Source: DASQDN01 sp963833675 (lineage in GTDB: Bacteria; Acidobacteriota; Terriglobia; Bryobacterales; Bryobacteraceae). From it: DNA of 64,000 bases. The notes beneath the pieces are model-generated. The model ran no database searches. It was not told the origin of the DNA and saw only the letters and a program-made list of their open reading frames with translations. Each line of letters begins with the position of its first letter. Positions within the stretch are counted from its first letter, which is position 1. The translations under genes and the position numbers were made by a program. Positions 25,461-35,642 of the stretch are shown here, in pieces. The stretch is taken from assembly GCA_963833675.1 (NCBI GenBank), contig CAWHYW010000010.1, positions 124,001 to 188,000 of the forward strand, written 5' to 3'.

Positions 25461-25900
25461 CGAATGAAAATCCCGACATCCTGCTAATCGAAGATAATCC
25501 GGGCGACGTCTGTCTGATCCGTATCGCATTGAGTGAATGCGATATAACATGCACTCTCCACACTGCCACGGACGGAGATCAGGCGATACGATTTTTGTAT
25601 GACAAATCTCGGCGTGTCCCACGTCCTGCTCTCGTGCTTCTCGATCTCAACTTACCGTTTCTCACTGGGCACGAAGTATTGGAATGCATTCGGTCGCGAT
25701 CGGAGACGCGCACGTTACCGGTGATCGTGATGTCATCATCGCGAGACCCCGTCGATGTAAGGAGGGCATACCGATCCGGCGCAAACTGCTACCTGCATAA
25801 GCCCACGGAGTTCGACGAGTTGATTAGGATAATGCGTGGCCTCACACAGTTCTGGTTTAACATCGTGCGACTGCCCGGATACCCAAGTCAAGTCGTCTAA
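25433..25900 (+). CDS. Single-domain response regulator (Rcp1/CheY-like)
   Basis: 155 residues with a GTG start at 25433 (a TTG at 25442 is an alternative). All receiver landmarks are present: the acidic pair in ILLIEDNPGDVCLIRIAL, phosphoacceptor D71 in LVLLDLNLPFLTGHEVLE, Ser/Thr in VIVMSSSRDP and Lys in NCYLHKPTEFDELI. The LLIEDNPGD…LLDLNLP form is that of Rcp-type receivers that accept phosphate from PAS or phytochrome kinases. There is no output domain. It converges on, and overlaps by 4 nt, the end of the large histidine kinase gene, its likely partner. Confidence 0.88.
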   Translation: MSNLQSNAVTNENPDILLIEDNPGDVCLIRIALSECDITCTLHTATDGDQAIRFLYDKSRRVPRPALVLLDLNLPFLTGHEVLECIRSRSETRTLPVIVMSSSRDPVDVRRAYRSGANCYLHKPTEFDELIRIMRGLTQFWFNIVRLPGYPSQVV

Positions 25901-27969
25901 GCTTCCGCACGGTTCATCAGTGCGCCCGCTGGTTCAGGAACACGGATTCGTAACGTGGTTCCTTCGTTCGGGGCACTTCGTAACTCCATTGTGCCGTTCA
26001 CCAAACGCGTACGCTCTTTAATAGAGACTAAACCAAGGCCCACAAAATTTTCCCGGGCCTCCGGCGTCATGCCCACACCTTTGTCTTCGATAGTTAACGA
26101 CAAGAAGCCTCCGGAACGCTCAAGGGCTACAACAGCCTCGCGGACCGCAGCGTGCTTAACGACATTCTGGAGCGCTTCCTGAGCGATCCTATATAAGCAA
26201 AGAGCAGCCTCTTTGGAGACTCTTTCGAAAGAGCCTGAGGTTTGAAGGCATACGCGGATCCCAGTGAGAGCTTCGAACTCCGAACAATACGCCTGGAGAG
26301 CCGCAGCCAGTCCGGAATACTCCAACGCCGCCGGATGTAGTTGGTGCGAAAGACGCCTTACGTTTTCAGAGAGCTGGACAACCCGTTCCTGCAAACGTCC
26401 GCTCTGCGCCAATGCGCTGGTGCAACCCGGCGGGATAGCCCGTTTCAAATTGCTGATCCCCAAGCTCAACGTGGCGATTCCCTGGCTCAAGTCGTCATGA
26501 AGTTCGCGCGCTATCCGTGCGCGCTCTTCCTCTTGCGCATTGATCAGACGGGCGTTCAGCGCCTGAATCTCTTTTTCCGCGCGTGTTCGATCCTTTAACT
26601 GTTTTTCAAGCCTCGAGTTCGCGTGCCGCAAGAGTTCTTCCGCGTGTTTACGTTCGGTAATATCAAGCACCGAACCCGAATACCCGGCGAATTTCCCATT
26701 GACAAATCTGGGAGACCCCTGGTTCAGCACCCAGCGATATTCACCGTCGTGCCGACGCAACCGAAATTCATCCAAATAGTCGCACTGCCGCTCCTGGCAA
26801 GTGTGGAACTTATCCCGTGCCCCAGCGACATCATCCGGATGCAAGTCGGTGGCCCATTGACCGGAGAGGCGCTGCTGCGGCTTTCCCAGAAATTTCGCCA
26901 GGGGTTTGTTGATGAACGAGTTTTCTTCTGTCGCGGTCGACATCCATAAGTAGGCCGGTGTTTCATTCGCTATCATCCGCGCCCATTCATCGCGCTTTTC
27001 GTGTTCGTGGAATTGCCGGCTCCTCCAGATCAGGGCGATTCCTGACACGTTCGCAATCCCAATCAGCAGGACAAGGGACATCATTTCCCACCAGCGCTTT
27101 CGTATCGGGGCTTTCACCTCCTCCGAATCGATTTTGGCGACAACAGCCCACGACGAGTCCGGAACGCTGCGTAGCGAGGAAAGAACTTGCACGCCTCGAT
27201 AGTCAGTCCCCCGGCGCAGCCAGCCGGCTTTCAATTGTTCGTCGGTAGGAACCGCAAGATCCTTCAAAGATCTACGCATCAACATTGCAGTACCGGGACG
27301 ATTTCGCACATCGTTTAGGACCAGTGCCGTATCTCCTTCCCTCCTCACCAACAAGGTTTCAGCGGACGAGCTCGGCGTGGGCCATGACTGCAGGTACGGA
27401 AATAGAAACCGCGACCCGTCGATATCCAGCACGAAAGCTCCAAGCGAATGCAGAGGAACAATCAGGGCCATTAGCGAACGTTGATTTCGCACATCACGGT
27501 AAAGGTCGGAAAGGATGACACGGGATGCGCCAGTTGCAGCCCGCACAAACTCCATCAAGTGATCAGAATCACTCGTATCTGAATTGAGTCGTAACCGGAT
27601 ATTACCGTTGACGTCGACCAGAATCCCGTTGGTGTAGCCGAATTCAGCGGACAAAGCTGAGAGCAGGTCGAGAATCACAGCGCGGTCGCGATCACCGACT
27701 TGTTTCCCAGACAGGATTCTTTCCGCATTTCGCGCAGCAGGGGAGGCTGCAACAACCCGACCATCTCCCAAACGCTCACGTCGCCAGTTCGCAATCTGCT
27801 GAACCTTGGCGTCGCTGACAGAAGTCAGTTGTCGTATCGTAGCTTCTTCAATCTCCGCGCGTTGCTGAGCGTAATACCACCATGCCGTCAGCGCCATCGC
27901 GACAGCGGCGCCAGTGAAAACCAGGCTCAATGCACGGCCGTGTTTCGTTGACAGGCTTACATCGCCCAT
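25897..27969 (-). CDS. Membrane PAS histidine kinase, HisKA_3 (NarL-system type)
   Basis: 690 residues. A membrane helix (residues 13-31, ALSLVFTGAAVAMALTAWWY) precedes a roughly 250-residue extracytoplasmic Cache/CHASE-like sensor, then a second helix (MMSLVLLIGIANVSGIALIW), a PAS/PAC domain (YLWMSTATEENSFINKPLAK … FVNGKFAGYSGSVLDITERK), a coiled coil and the HisKA_3 dimerisation helix with the phosphorylated His in ARELHDDLSQG (about 491). The HATPase has an N-box (ALQNVVKHA, about 602), a G1 box DKGVGM and GLGLVSIKERT. This kinase class phosphorylates NarL/FixJ regulators, and such a gene lies 6 bp upstream, as expected for one operon. The signal sensed is unknown. Confidence 0.93.
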   Translation of the reverse strand: MGDVSLSTKHGRALSLVFTGAAVAMALTAWWYYAQQRAEIEEATIRQLTSVSDAKVQQIANWRRERLGDGRVVAASPAARNAERILSGKQVGDRDRAVILDLLSALSAEFGYTNGILVDVNGNIRLRLNSDTSDSDHLMEFVRAATGASRVILSDLYRDVRNQRSLMALIVPLHSLGAFVLDIDGSRFLFPYLQSWPTPSSSAETLLVRREGDTALVLNDVRNRPGTAMLMRRSLKDLAVPTDEQLKAGWLRRGTDYRGVQVLSSLRSVPDSSWAVVAKIDSEEVKAPIRKRWWEMMSLVLLIGIANVSGIALIWRSRQFHEHEKRDEWARMIANETPAYLWMSTATEENSFINKPLAKFLGKPQQRLSGQWATDLHPDDVAGARDKFHTCQERQCDYLDEFRLRRHDGEYRWVLNQGSPRFVNGKFAGYSGSVLDITERKHAEELLRHANSRLEKQLKDRTRAEKEIQALNARLINAQEEERARIARELHDDLSQGIATLSLGISNLKRAIPPGCTSALAQSGRLQERVVQLSENVRRLSHQLHPAALEYSGLAAALQAYCSEFEALTGIRVCLQTSGSFERVSKEAALCLYRIAQEALQNVVKHAAVREAVVALERSGGFLSLTIEDKGVGMTPEARENFVGLGLVSIKERTRLVNGTMELRSAPNEGTTLRIRVPEPAGALMNRAEA

Positions 27970-27975
27970 AGCATC

Positions 27976-28620
27976 TCACTCACCCACGAGTCTGAGGCGT
28001 ATGGCGCACTGAATCAACGCGGCGGTGGTCTTTACCCCGAGAACCTGCATAATCTCGTACTTGTGCGACTCCGCCGTTCGAGGAGAAATGTTGAGCATCG
28101 TAGCGACCTCTTTCATCGTCCGGCCCTCCGCAATGAGCTGAAGTACCTGACGCTGTCTCGTTGTTAAAGGAGCGCCGTCGCCCCCAGCATCCTGACGCGC
28201 TTCGAGCAGGATGGACAAGACATCTTTCGAAACAAGCGATGTAACATAGGCCCGGCCCTGTCCCACTTGAGTGATCGCCTGGATCAGTTCCTCACCGGGT
28301 GAGACCTTCAAAACGTACCCTAAGGCGCCCGCGCGCAGAGCATCTACTACCAACTGGGTATCGCGATGCATGCTCAGCACAACGATCTTCGCGTCCGAGC
28401 GACGCGTTTTGATCTGCCGGATCGCGTCGATACCGTTCAACTGCGGCATCGAAATATCAGTGACGATTACATCCGGAGCCAAGGAGTCAACAGCGTCCAG
28501 AAGAGCAAATCCATCATGGACAACGCCGACCAGGTCGAACGTGTCCTTAAGCAAGGCCTCCAAGCCCTCTGTAACGATCGCGTGGTCGTCGGCGAGAAGA
28601 ACTTTCGTCTTCGGCATCAA
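27976..28620 (-). CDS. NarL/LuxR-family response regulator
   Basis: 214 residues: an N-terminal receiver (VLLADDHAIVTEGLEALL, D55 in VIVTDISMPQLNG, Lys in GYVLKVSPGEEL) and a C-terminal LuxR/GerE helix-turn-helix (LTTRQRQVLQLIAEGRTMKE … LNISPRTAESHKYEIMQVLG, about residues 148-214). It is the likely DNA-binding output of the histidine kinase encoded just downstream on the same strand. The nearby receiver-only genes may compete for the same kinase. Confidence 0.93.
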   Translation of the reverse strand: MMPKTKVLLADDHAIVTEGLEALLKDTFDLVGVVHDGFALLDAVDSLAPDVIVTDISMPQLNGIDAIRQIKTRRSDAKIVVLSMHRDTQLVVDALRAGALGYVLKVSPGEELIQAITQVGQGRAYVTSLVSKDVLSILLEARQDAGGDGAPLTTRQRQVLQLIAEGRTMKEVATMLNISPRTAESHKYEIMQVLGVKTTAALIQCAIRLRLVGE

Positions 28621-28666
28621 GTATCGTCCAGCCCGACTATGGTACCGCTACGGCGATCAAAGTGTT

Positions 28667-29107
28667 TTAGAGTTTTTGAATACCACGCGAAAGGTAAATT
28701 TCACCCTTCAAGACTTTCCAAATAGCGGGGCCGAGTTCCTCGCCTGCGTCGAGCTTCAGTACATAGCCGCGAACTCCGTGAGCCAGCGCTTTCGCCACCA
28801 GGCTTGGTTCGTTGTGCATGCTGAGCATCAGGATAACTGTATTGGGCGCTTGCTTTAGAATCCGAGTACTAGCCTCGATTCCGTCAATACCGGGCATGTA
28901 AACATCGGTGATAACAACATCCGGGTTGAGTTCGATAACCGCTTTCAACAGTTCGCTGCCATCCGAGACAGAGCAAGTGATTTCAAACTCATTGCCTATC
29001 AGAATGTATAACTCTTCGATAATTTCCGGCTGATCGTCGGCGAGAATCAGGCGTGGCCGCGCCACAGCATGCGGGCTGTCTGACTTCCGGGATGATAGCC
29101 GACACAC
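28667..29107 (-). CDS. Receiver-only response regulator, NarL type without HTH
   Basis: 146 residues with a GTG start at 29107 behind a CGGGAG ribosome-binding site. The receiver is intact (ILADDQPEIIEELYILIG, D68 in VVITDVYMPGIDG, Lys in YVLKLDAGEELG) and closely resembles NarL-family receivers. It ends at YLSRGIQKL, just where the linker to the LuxR helix-turn-helix normally begins. No HTH is found in any frame in the 46 bp before the next gene. It is either a purpose-made stand-alone receiver or a truncated regulator. It is the first gene of the operon with the NarL regulator and the kinase. Confidence 0.8.
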   Translation of the reverse strand: MCRLSSRKSDSPHAVARPRLILADDQPEIIEELYILIGNEFEITCSVSDGSELLKAVIELNPDVVITDVYMPGIDGIEASTRILKQAPNTVILMLSMHNEPSLVAKALAHGVRGYVLKLDAGEELGPAIWKVLKGEIYLSRGIQKL

Positions 29108-29211
29108 TTCTCCCGAGCTTCATATCTTCTATTAACCAAGTTCGAGTCTGCCCGGCGGTATCCGTAAAATTACGGGGTCATTTTGACGCCGTTATGCCCT
29201 GGCGAAACAAA

Positions 29212-29241
29212 AAAGGGCCTTCATCGGTAGGGAGGCCCTTT
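29212..29241 (-). terminator. Intrinsic terminator of the PEP-CTERM gene
   Basis: A perfect 9-bp stem (AAAGGGCCT 29212-29220 and AGGCCCTTT 29233-29241) with a 12-nt loop is followed on the minus strand by T6-G-T3. It begins 26 nt after the TAG (29267-29269) of the minus-strand PEP-CTERM gene. Confidence 0.8.
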
Positions 29242-29266
29242 CCGTCTGCTGAACTTTATATGGATA

Positions 29267-29900
29267 CTAACGCTGAGTTCGGAACTTACGAGTCAAAACG
29301 TACATTGCAATGCCACCGCCGAACATTGCGAAGGTGGAAGGTTCGGGAATTTCGCCGCGCCACCCCACCGCCGCCTCCGCCGGGAGCGGTGATCCCGAGA
29401 AAACCGTACCTGTCGGATGTCATCGAGCCCGCCTGAGGTGATTTTGATAGAGGTTAGCTTTTCCCGTTACCTGACAATAGTAAAAAACTGATTCCCCGTC
29501 GTAACCGTTCCGGTCTTGGACTGGGTTGTAAAGTCCCATTAGCTGTGATGTTGTAGCTCGCATTCGGCGCACCCCCATTTGGCGGGTTTAGCGCGAAGAT
29601 GATGTCGTCGAACGTGTTTCCCACCTGAAAGGGAAATCGTGATGTTAGTCGAGATCGCCTGCTCATTGCAGAGATCCGGCCTGGCCGCTGGCATCCTCTA
29701 TCCAAAGTCTGAGTAGAAGTAAACACTGCGTTCAGGCCTGGAAATTCATTAAAGGTCCCGTTTACCGTTGTACCGTGGCCTACATTCGTCAGCAATACAT
29801 TGAACTCAGGCGGTTGCGGGTCGTTACCTGCGTCGATCATGATCGCAGCATTGGCAGCGCCCGTCGCCACGAGCACTAAGCCAAGCAGTTTTGTCTTCAT
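29267..29900 (-). pseudogene. PEP-CTERM protein gene broken by several frameshifts
   Basis: A good ribosome-binding site (GGAGG) precedes ATG 29900 and a signal peptide MKTKLLGLVLVATGAANAA. The coherent protein then moves between frames: NVLLTNVGHGTTVNGTFNEF, PDLCNEQAISTNITIS, NTFDDIIFALNPPNGGAPNA, TTQSKTGTVTTGNQFFTIV, KLTSIKITSGGLDDIRQVRF, and finally the sorting signal EIPEPSTFAMFGGGIAMYVL plus TRKFRTQR ending at 29267. At least five frame changes in 630 bp are needed. That density is higher than anywhere else in the window, so true decay is plausible in addition to sequence error. The intact product would be a short exosortase substrate. Confidence 0.8.
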
Positions 29901-30190
29901 CTATCCTCCGAATAGCAGGCGATAGATTCGCCTTAGCCAGTATACCCTCACTTGCGGGGAAAAAGTACTAAGGTAACGGTATGACACCGAACGGATTCAA
30001 GCGCCTGTTGTCGATCCATTCGAGCGCACAACTGATAGAAGTACGGCAAAACCAGTAATCACCTGAGAAACAGTCTAAAGGTCTTACTAGTCCGTTACTA
30101 GACAAGCCACTTACACCACAAAGCCGCACATTAGCCGAACAAAAGAGCGTAGGGAAAAACACTCATGCTCTTTTTACATTCACTTTAAGT

Positions 30191-31929
30191 GTGCGCTCCG
30201 GACGAAGAGCGCTTATCTCGCTGACAGCCGCTGCTTTTTCTTGCCTGAGCGCTTATGCGCAATCCAATGCAGCCCCTCCCGACCATATACCCGGTCGGCT
30301 GTTCGTCCAGCACCGTTCCGGGACCGATCTCGCGGACGACGAGAGCATCTTAAGGGGAGCAAAGGCCAAGATAATCAAACGGATCGAGTCACTCCAGATT
30401 TCAGTGCTGTCCCTACCGGAGGAGGCGGCGGAGCAAGTTTCAAAGCACCTAAACAATTCAGGGAAGTTTGCGTTCGTCGAACAGGATTACACCGCTCGTG
30501 GCGCTGTCCTGTCTAAGGATCCGAGCGCAGTTTCGCAGTGGCACCTCACAAAGATCGATGCCAGTTCGGCATGGAATATCTCGACTGGTTCAGTTTCCGT
30601 CCCAATTGCGATTGTGGATTCCGGAGTTGACCCGACCCATCCCGACTTGGCGGGAAAAATCGTGCCGGGTTGGAATTTCCTGGGCGCAAACACCAACACG
30701 TCGGATGTATTGGGCCACGGAACAGCCGTCGCAGGGGTGGCGGGCGCAGCCACCGATAACGGAATCGGCGTAGCGGGTGTGGGCTGGCGTACGCCGATTA
30801 TGCCCTTGGTGGTTCTGAACGCATCCGATTACGCAGCCTACTCCGATATCGCGAACGCAATCATCTACGCTGCCGACCACGGTGTTCGGATCATCAACGT
30901 AAGTATTTGTGGGACCTCGGCGTCCAGCGTCCTGCAGAGCGCCGTCGATTATGCGTGGAACAAGGGCTCGCTAGTGTTCGCGGCCGCAGGCAATAAGGCG
31001 ACGTCTGCATTGACCTATCCGGCGGCCTGTGCTCGAGCGATTGCCGTTAGTTCGACGGAAAAGACGGATGTTCTTTCCTCCTTCTCAAATTACGGATCTT
31101 GGATCAGCCTCTCGGCACCCGGAAACTATATCTTGACCACTAAGAAGGGAGGAACCTACGCGCAGTGGTACGGGACCTCGTTCGCATCTCCGATTGCTGC
31201 CGGAGTCGCAGCATTGGCGCTTTCAGTTCGTCCCACAATGGATCGCGACACCTTGCTGCGGATCCTGGAGCAAAACACGGATGATTTGGGATCTCCTGGA
31301 TTTGACCCAGCTTCGGCTGGGGCAGGGTGAATGCATACAAGACCGTTACCGCAGCGGCCGTGATTTCTCCTGATGTCGCGGCTCCAACAGTCTCGATCGC
31401 CTCTCCAGCCCCGAGCACGATCCTGTCGGGCACGGTGTCCGTTTCAGGAACAGCAACGGACCCGTCAGGCATCTCTAAGTGCAGCTTGTACGTCGATAAC
31501 GCGCTAATGTCAAGCCAGGGGGGCTATTCTAACTTCAACTGGGATTCGAGAAATGTCGCGAATGGAACACATACGGTCGCGGTTAGCTGTACGGACGCAG
31601 CCGCGAACGTAGGACAGACCGGCATTAACGTGTCGGTCAGCAACGCCACACCCGTCGACGCAGAAGCGCCAACACTGGCTATTGTTTCGCCGACAGCGTG
31701 GGTTACCATTCCCGATCAGGTCACCATATCCGTTTCGGCAAGTGATAACGTGGGCGTGTCGCAGTTGAGCATCTACATTGACAATGTCCTGGTAAGCTCC
31801 TCGAGTTCCACATCCAGCAACTATGTGTGGAACACAAAAAACGCCAGCGCAGGATTTCACACCATCACTGCTCGAGCTTGGGATCGCGCCGGGAACGCTG
31901 CAGCAAAGGCGATAAGCGTCAAGCATTAG
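30191..31929 (+). CDS. Subtilisin-like S8 serine protease with C-terminal Ig-like domains (one frameshift)
   Basis: Restored length is about 579 residues from the GTG at 30191. It has a signal peptide ending SAYAQ, then a propeptide (GRLFVQHRSGTD…), and a catalytic domain with Asp in AIVDSGVDPTHPDL (near 141), His in LGHGTAVAGVAG (near 175) and Ser in YGTSFASPIAAGVAAL (near 328). After GFDPAS the frame breaks at 31315-31316, where GGG is expected and GG is present. Adding one G restores GWGRVNAYKTV and two Ig-like repeats (VSIASPAPSTILSGTVSVSG; LAIVSPTAWVTIPDQVTISV). It is secreted and probably degrades protein outside the cell. The last 11 nt overlap the convergent transferase gene. Confidence 0.85.
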
Positions 31930-32950
31930 ACGACGTTCGAACTATGATGTCCGGCAGGCATCGTCCCTCTACTGAGGACACGACATACTTCGCGCAGAAT
32001 TCGGCGCCATTGACGGGAAGATCAGTCGAAATCTGAGGTATTCCGCGCAAGTCGCTCAGATACTCACACCAATTTCCGCTATAGAAGTCCTGCAATGGAA
32101 TCGGGAGAGCAGGAATATGTTCCTTGACGTGTCTTTGGAGGATCGATTCCTCGCGGAACCCCTCGCGCGGCGGATACAAGAGGGGCTTGCCGTTGGCGAT
32201 GCATTCGGCAAGCATGCTGAACCCGAGTTTCGCGATCACGAGGTCGCAGGTACCCAACACATCGGTGAAGCGCTCACCCAGGCCGGGCGTAACAAATTCG
32301 TATTCCGGCGCCTGCGCGACAGCTTTCGCAAAAGCTTCGGCCGAAACCTGCGCTCGCGACCCGAGTAGGACCCGGTTGCCCCGCGTAACGTTGACTCGCG
32401 CCTTTCTGGCGATCGATGGCGCGTCCACTATCTTAGGAAACACATCCAAGCGTTCGGATTGATAAAAGGGTAAGCGTAGCAATTCGGACATTCGGGAATA
32501 GCCCTGCTCCAGATGGCCCAGATAGTCCTGCGCATATGGCTCGTAGATCCAATCCCAAGTGAAGTTCGCAATCGCAATGCACGGGATGCCGAGAGCTGCA
32601 GCGACATCGCCGGCCATCGCCGGTATATCGGCGACAATCAGATCCGGCCGCTGCGACTCAGCGAAGCGCACTTCCTCGTTGCTCACTGCATTCCATCGCG
32701 CAACGAACTGCCTGAGGCGTTCGAGCGTAGCTCGCTCATCCATGATCACTCCGGCTTCGCGCTCGATTACCCCGGATTCGAAATCGCCTGCGGAGACATT
32801 CACACCCGGCGGCAGCATATGAGGAGCGGCCTGCGTGCGCGCCAGAATCCGCCAATCGGGACGTATCCGCTGTATCTCTCGAATTACCTCGGCCATTCGC
32901 ACGACATGGCCGTAACCGTGCCCGCTAATGTAAAAAAGAATGGATCGCAT
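31919..32950 (-). CDS. MurG-like / UDP-sugar GT-B glycosyltransferase family protein
   Basis: 343 residues. The N-terminus RSILFYISGHGYGHVVRMAE has the G-H-G-x-G-H loop of GT-B enzymes such as MurG, and also of the N-terminal domain of plant L-arabinokinase and bacterial relatives. The C-terminal half has LVIAKLGFSMLAECIANGKP and LLYPPREGFREESI, the donor-site region. It is probably cytosolic. Acceptor and donor are unknown. It follows the GGDEF-EAL gene directly (the start at 32950 abuts that gene's stop at 32951), so the two are likely co-transcribed. Confidence 0.7.
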   Translation of the reverse strand: MRSILFYISGHGYGHVVRMAEVIREIQRIRPDWRILARTQAAPHMLPPGVNVSAGDFESGVIEREAGVIMDERATLERLRQFVARWNAVSNEEVRFAESQRPDLIVADIPAMAGDVAAALGIPCIAIANFTWDWIYEPYAQDYLGHLEQGYSRMSELLRLPFYQSERLDVFPKIVDAPSIARKARVNVTRGNRVLLGSRAQVSAEAFAKAVAQAPEYEFVTPGLGERFTDVLGTCDLVIAKLGFSMLAECIANGKPLLYPPREGFREESILQRHVKEHIPALPIPLQDFYSGNWCEYLSDLRGIPQISTDLPVNGAEFCAKYVVSSVEGRCLPDIIVRTSSNA

Positions 32951-35054
32951 TCAGTACCGGCGGAGCCACTCTTCGGCCGCATGGGGAGGCAAGCCCGCTC
33001 CGAACAGGTGACCTTGCGCGCGATCGCATCCTGCCAGACGGATCAAGTGCAACTGCTCCATAGTTTCTATACCCTCAGCGGTTACGCTCAGCCCGATATT
33101 GTGCGCGAGAACGACGATGGATTTGACAAGGGCGAGAGTCGCAGGACCGAACTCTGTCTCCTGCAGAAAGGACTGATCGATTTTTAGTGAATCCGCCGGG
33201 AGCCGCCTTAGGTAGCTGAGCGACGAGTAGCCTGTTCCGAAATCATCGATGGCGATCTTCACCCCGATCTCCCGGAGTTCGCGCATCCGGCTGGCGGATG
33301 CTTGCACATCGCTCATGATCAGGCTCTCCGTAAGTTCTAGTTCCAGGCAGTCGGGCGGAACGCCGGCGGAGCCCAAGGCCTGGGCGACGGTGCTCACAAA
33401 ATGAGACTGCGCGAACTGCAAAGCGGAAACGTTGACTGCCAGCGGCACGGTTGTAAGACCGGCATTTCGCCACGCGGCGATCTGGTTACACGTGTGCTGC
33501 AGCACCCATTCGCCGATTTGCAGAATCATCCCAGTCTCTTCTGCAATCGGGATAAACTCCGAGGGCGACACACGCCCTAGTTCCGGCGTATCCCAGACCA
33601 GCAGAGCTTCCAAGCTGGCGAGTCGCCCGTTCAGATCGACCTGGGGCTGATAAAAAATCTGGAATTCATGACGGTCCAACGCGCGACGAAGGCAGGTCTC
33701 GAGTTCCAGCCGCTTCCGGGCGCTACCGCTCATATCCGGAGTGAAGAAGTGGAGTTCGTTCCGGCTGCGATTCTTGGCAATGTACATGGCCGAGTCCGCA
33801 TTGCGGAGCAGGGTCGCGGCATCATGTCCGTCGCGCGGAAACATGCTGATTCCCAGGCTGCCCGTCACAAATAATTCCCTTCCGCTCACACGGGAAGGAG
33901 TGCGTAGCACGGCCAGCAATTCCCGCGCATATTCCGCAGCGTCGTCCTCCGTGTCGCAGGCGGTAAGAATGGCAGTAAATTCATCGCCGCCCATCCGTGC
34001 CAGTGTGTCGCCGGGGCGCATGCAGGCATAGAGCCGGCGTCCTACCTGCTGCAGAACGAGATCGCCGACTTCGTGGCCCAGCGTGTCGTTGATCTGCTTG
34101 AACCGGTCCAGGTCAATGAACACAAGGGCCAAGAACTTGTTCGTCCTTCTCGCATTCGATAGGGCCCTGTCGAGTTCGGTTTGCAGCATCAGCCGATTTG
34201 GCAAACCTGTCAGAGCGTCGTGGTTTGCCTGATAAGCAAGCTGATCCGTCAGTTGCCTTTGATAAACGGCGGCCGCAACGCTCTTTGCCATCAATTCGAT
34301 TACTTCGCGCGCTTGCGGATGAGGCTTGCGGTTCGGCACAGGATTGATGGACCAGAAACCGATAGAGCCGTATACAGAGTCTCCGATCAGGATCGGCGCG
34401 CCGACATAGACTGGTCGATCTTCCTCTCTTCCTTCAACGATAGTCTCTCTGGACCTGACCACCGTTGTCGCTATACTGTCGTACTCGGCGTTTCCGAAGG
34501 TCTTGAGGATCCGCCCGTCAGCCGACGTGATTGCAGCCGAGTCTACTCCAAAGATCTCGCATCCCGTCGCAAGATATTCCCCAAACAGCATATCGATGCT
34601 CGGATAATTCGTAGTGGTCAGCCGGTGAAGCAGTTGCAAATAGCGGATAAAGGTAACAACCGGGCTGACATCTCGCGCGTAACCCTGCACGCCCTCAGGC
34701 TGACCATCGCAGAACAGCAGTTCGGTTGAAACCTCCAGGTGGACCGTTTCGCCGGATTTACTGACGATCGGAACCGGAAACGGAACCGGACCGCTACCGC
34801 CAGGTGCTCGAACACGCGTTGCCTTGCCGCTTCCCGGGCATCCTCGCGGACGAGATCAAAAAACTCGTGCCGATCGCCTCTTCTCTGTGATAGCCCGTCA
34901 CACGTTCGAATGCGCGATTCACCCGGGTCAAAATGCCGGTGAGATCGTGCATATACATCAGGTCCGGCGCATTCTCAAACAGCGCACGGAAATCATCGTG
35001 CGCATCGAGAATCAACTTTGGTCCGCCGCGATCATTTTCCGCTACGACTGCCAC
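32951..35054 (-). CDS. PAS-GAF-GGDEF-EAL cyclic-di-GMP protein (two single-base gaps)
   Basis: Restored length is about 701 residues from GTG 35054. The PAS domain FRALFENAPDLMYMHDLTGI runs to EAIGTSF. There a run of six A at 34858-34863 (seven expected) and a CC at 34797-34798 (three expected) break the frame; with both filled the protein reads on through GPVPFPVPIVSKSGETVHLE. A GAF-like domain follows, then GGDEF with RMGGDEFTAIL (the active-site GGDEF is intact) and EAL as ASLEALLVWDTPELG with DDFGTGYSSLSYL. In EAL the usual E-A-L-(V/L)-R-W reads E-A-L-L-V-W. It may have both cyclase and phosphodiesterase activity. It is coupled by TAGTG to the prepilin peptidase gene. Confidence 0.88.
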
Positions 35055-35577
35055 TACAACTGTAAGATAAGCAGAGCCACGGCCCCGATAGCGATGGCAA
35101 CGCCGTGGGGCATGCTTAATGACTGGGGACTGGATATATCCAGATCAGGTTGAGACTTGTAAGGCGCCCGGAAATACGCGAGTTCCTTTGCGATGTGCAT
35201 TACATTAAAGAATGCCGAACCCAATGCGTTTCGGGCAAGTACCATGCCCAATGCGATCACACCTCCCGCAATCGAAGCCAGGATAAATAGCGTAAACCAG
35301 TCTCTGGGTCCGAGGATTGCGCCCGCGGCTGCCATAAGCTTCACGTCGCCGCCTCCCATCGCCCGAAGCAGGAACAACGGCACATAGATCAGGACAGCCA
35401 ACCCGAATCCCATCGCAGCCTGCGCCAAGCCGTTCCATCCGTTGAGCCAGGAATTCAGGGCGATGCCCGCAAGAAACCCCGCTACGACAACGACATTAGG
35501 TATTCTTCGGGAATACAAATCAGTAATCGCAGAAATCCCGTCACCCCGATAAGGGCGATCTTTATGACATCATGCAT
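35054..35577 (-). CDS. A24 family prepilin peptidase, CpaA/TadV type (one frameshift)
   Basis: Restored to about 174 residues from ATG 35577. The first 14 residues (MHDVIKIALIGVTG) are in one frame. A CCC at 35537-35539, where four C are expected, shifts it; adding one base joins ISAITDLYSRRIPNVVVVAG, which holds the first catalytic Asp (AITDLYSRRIPN). The second is in the G-x-G-D motif MGGGDVKLMAAAGA. Several membrane helices are evident. The short form without the cysteine methylase domain matches TadV/CpaA, which cleaves Flp pilins and pseudopilins such as TadE, and tadE/tadG genes lie 20 kb away. Its stop overlaps the start of the c-di-GMP protein gene. Confidence 0.88.
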
Positions 35578-35642
35578 GTGAACTTACCAGCTTAAGGCCC
35601 ATCCCGGTCAGTTGCTAGAGTAGAAGGTTAGGCCTTCCCTTC

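Noticed and set aside
29053..29436. Plus-strand reading frame of 127 codons
   Set aside because: It lies antisense to the receiver gene and the PEP-CTERM 3' end and crosses the terminator hairpin; the minus strand explains the sequence fully.
30141..30174. AAAAGAGC…GCTCTTTT hairpin with a T run, terminator-like on the plus strand
   Set aside because: No plus-strand gene ends upstream of it, the stem is AT-rich and the loop is 18 nt; it sits only 16 nt before the subtilase start, so a terminator call is not supported.
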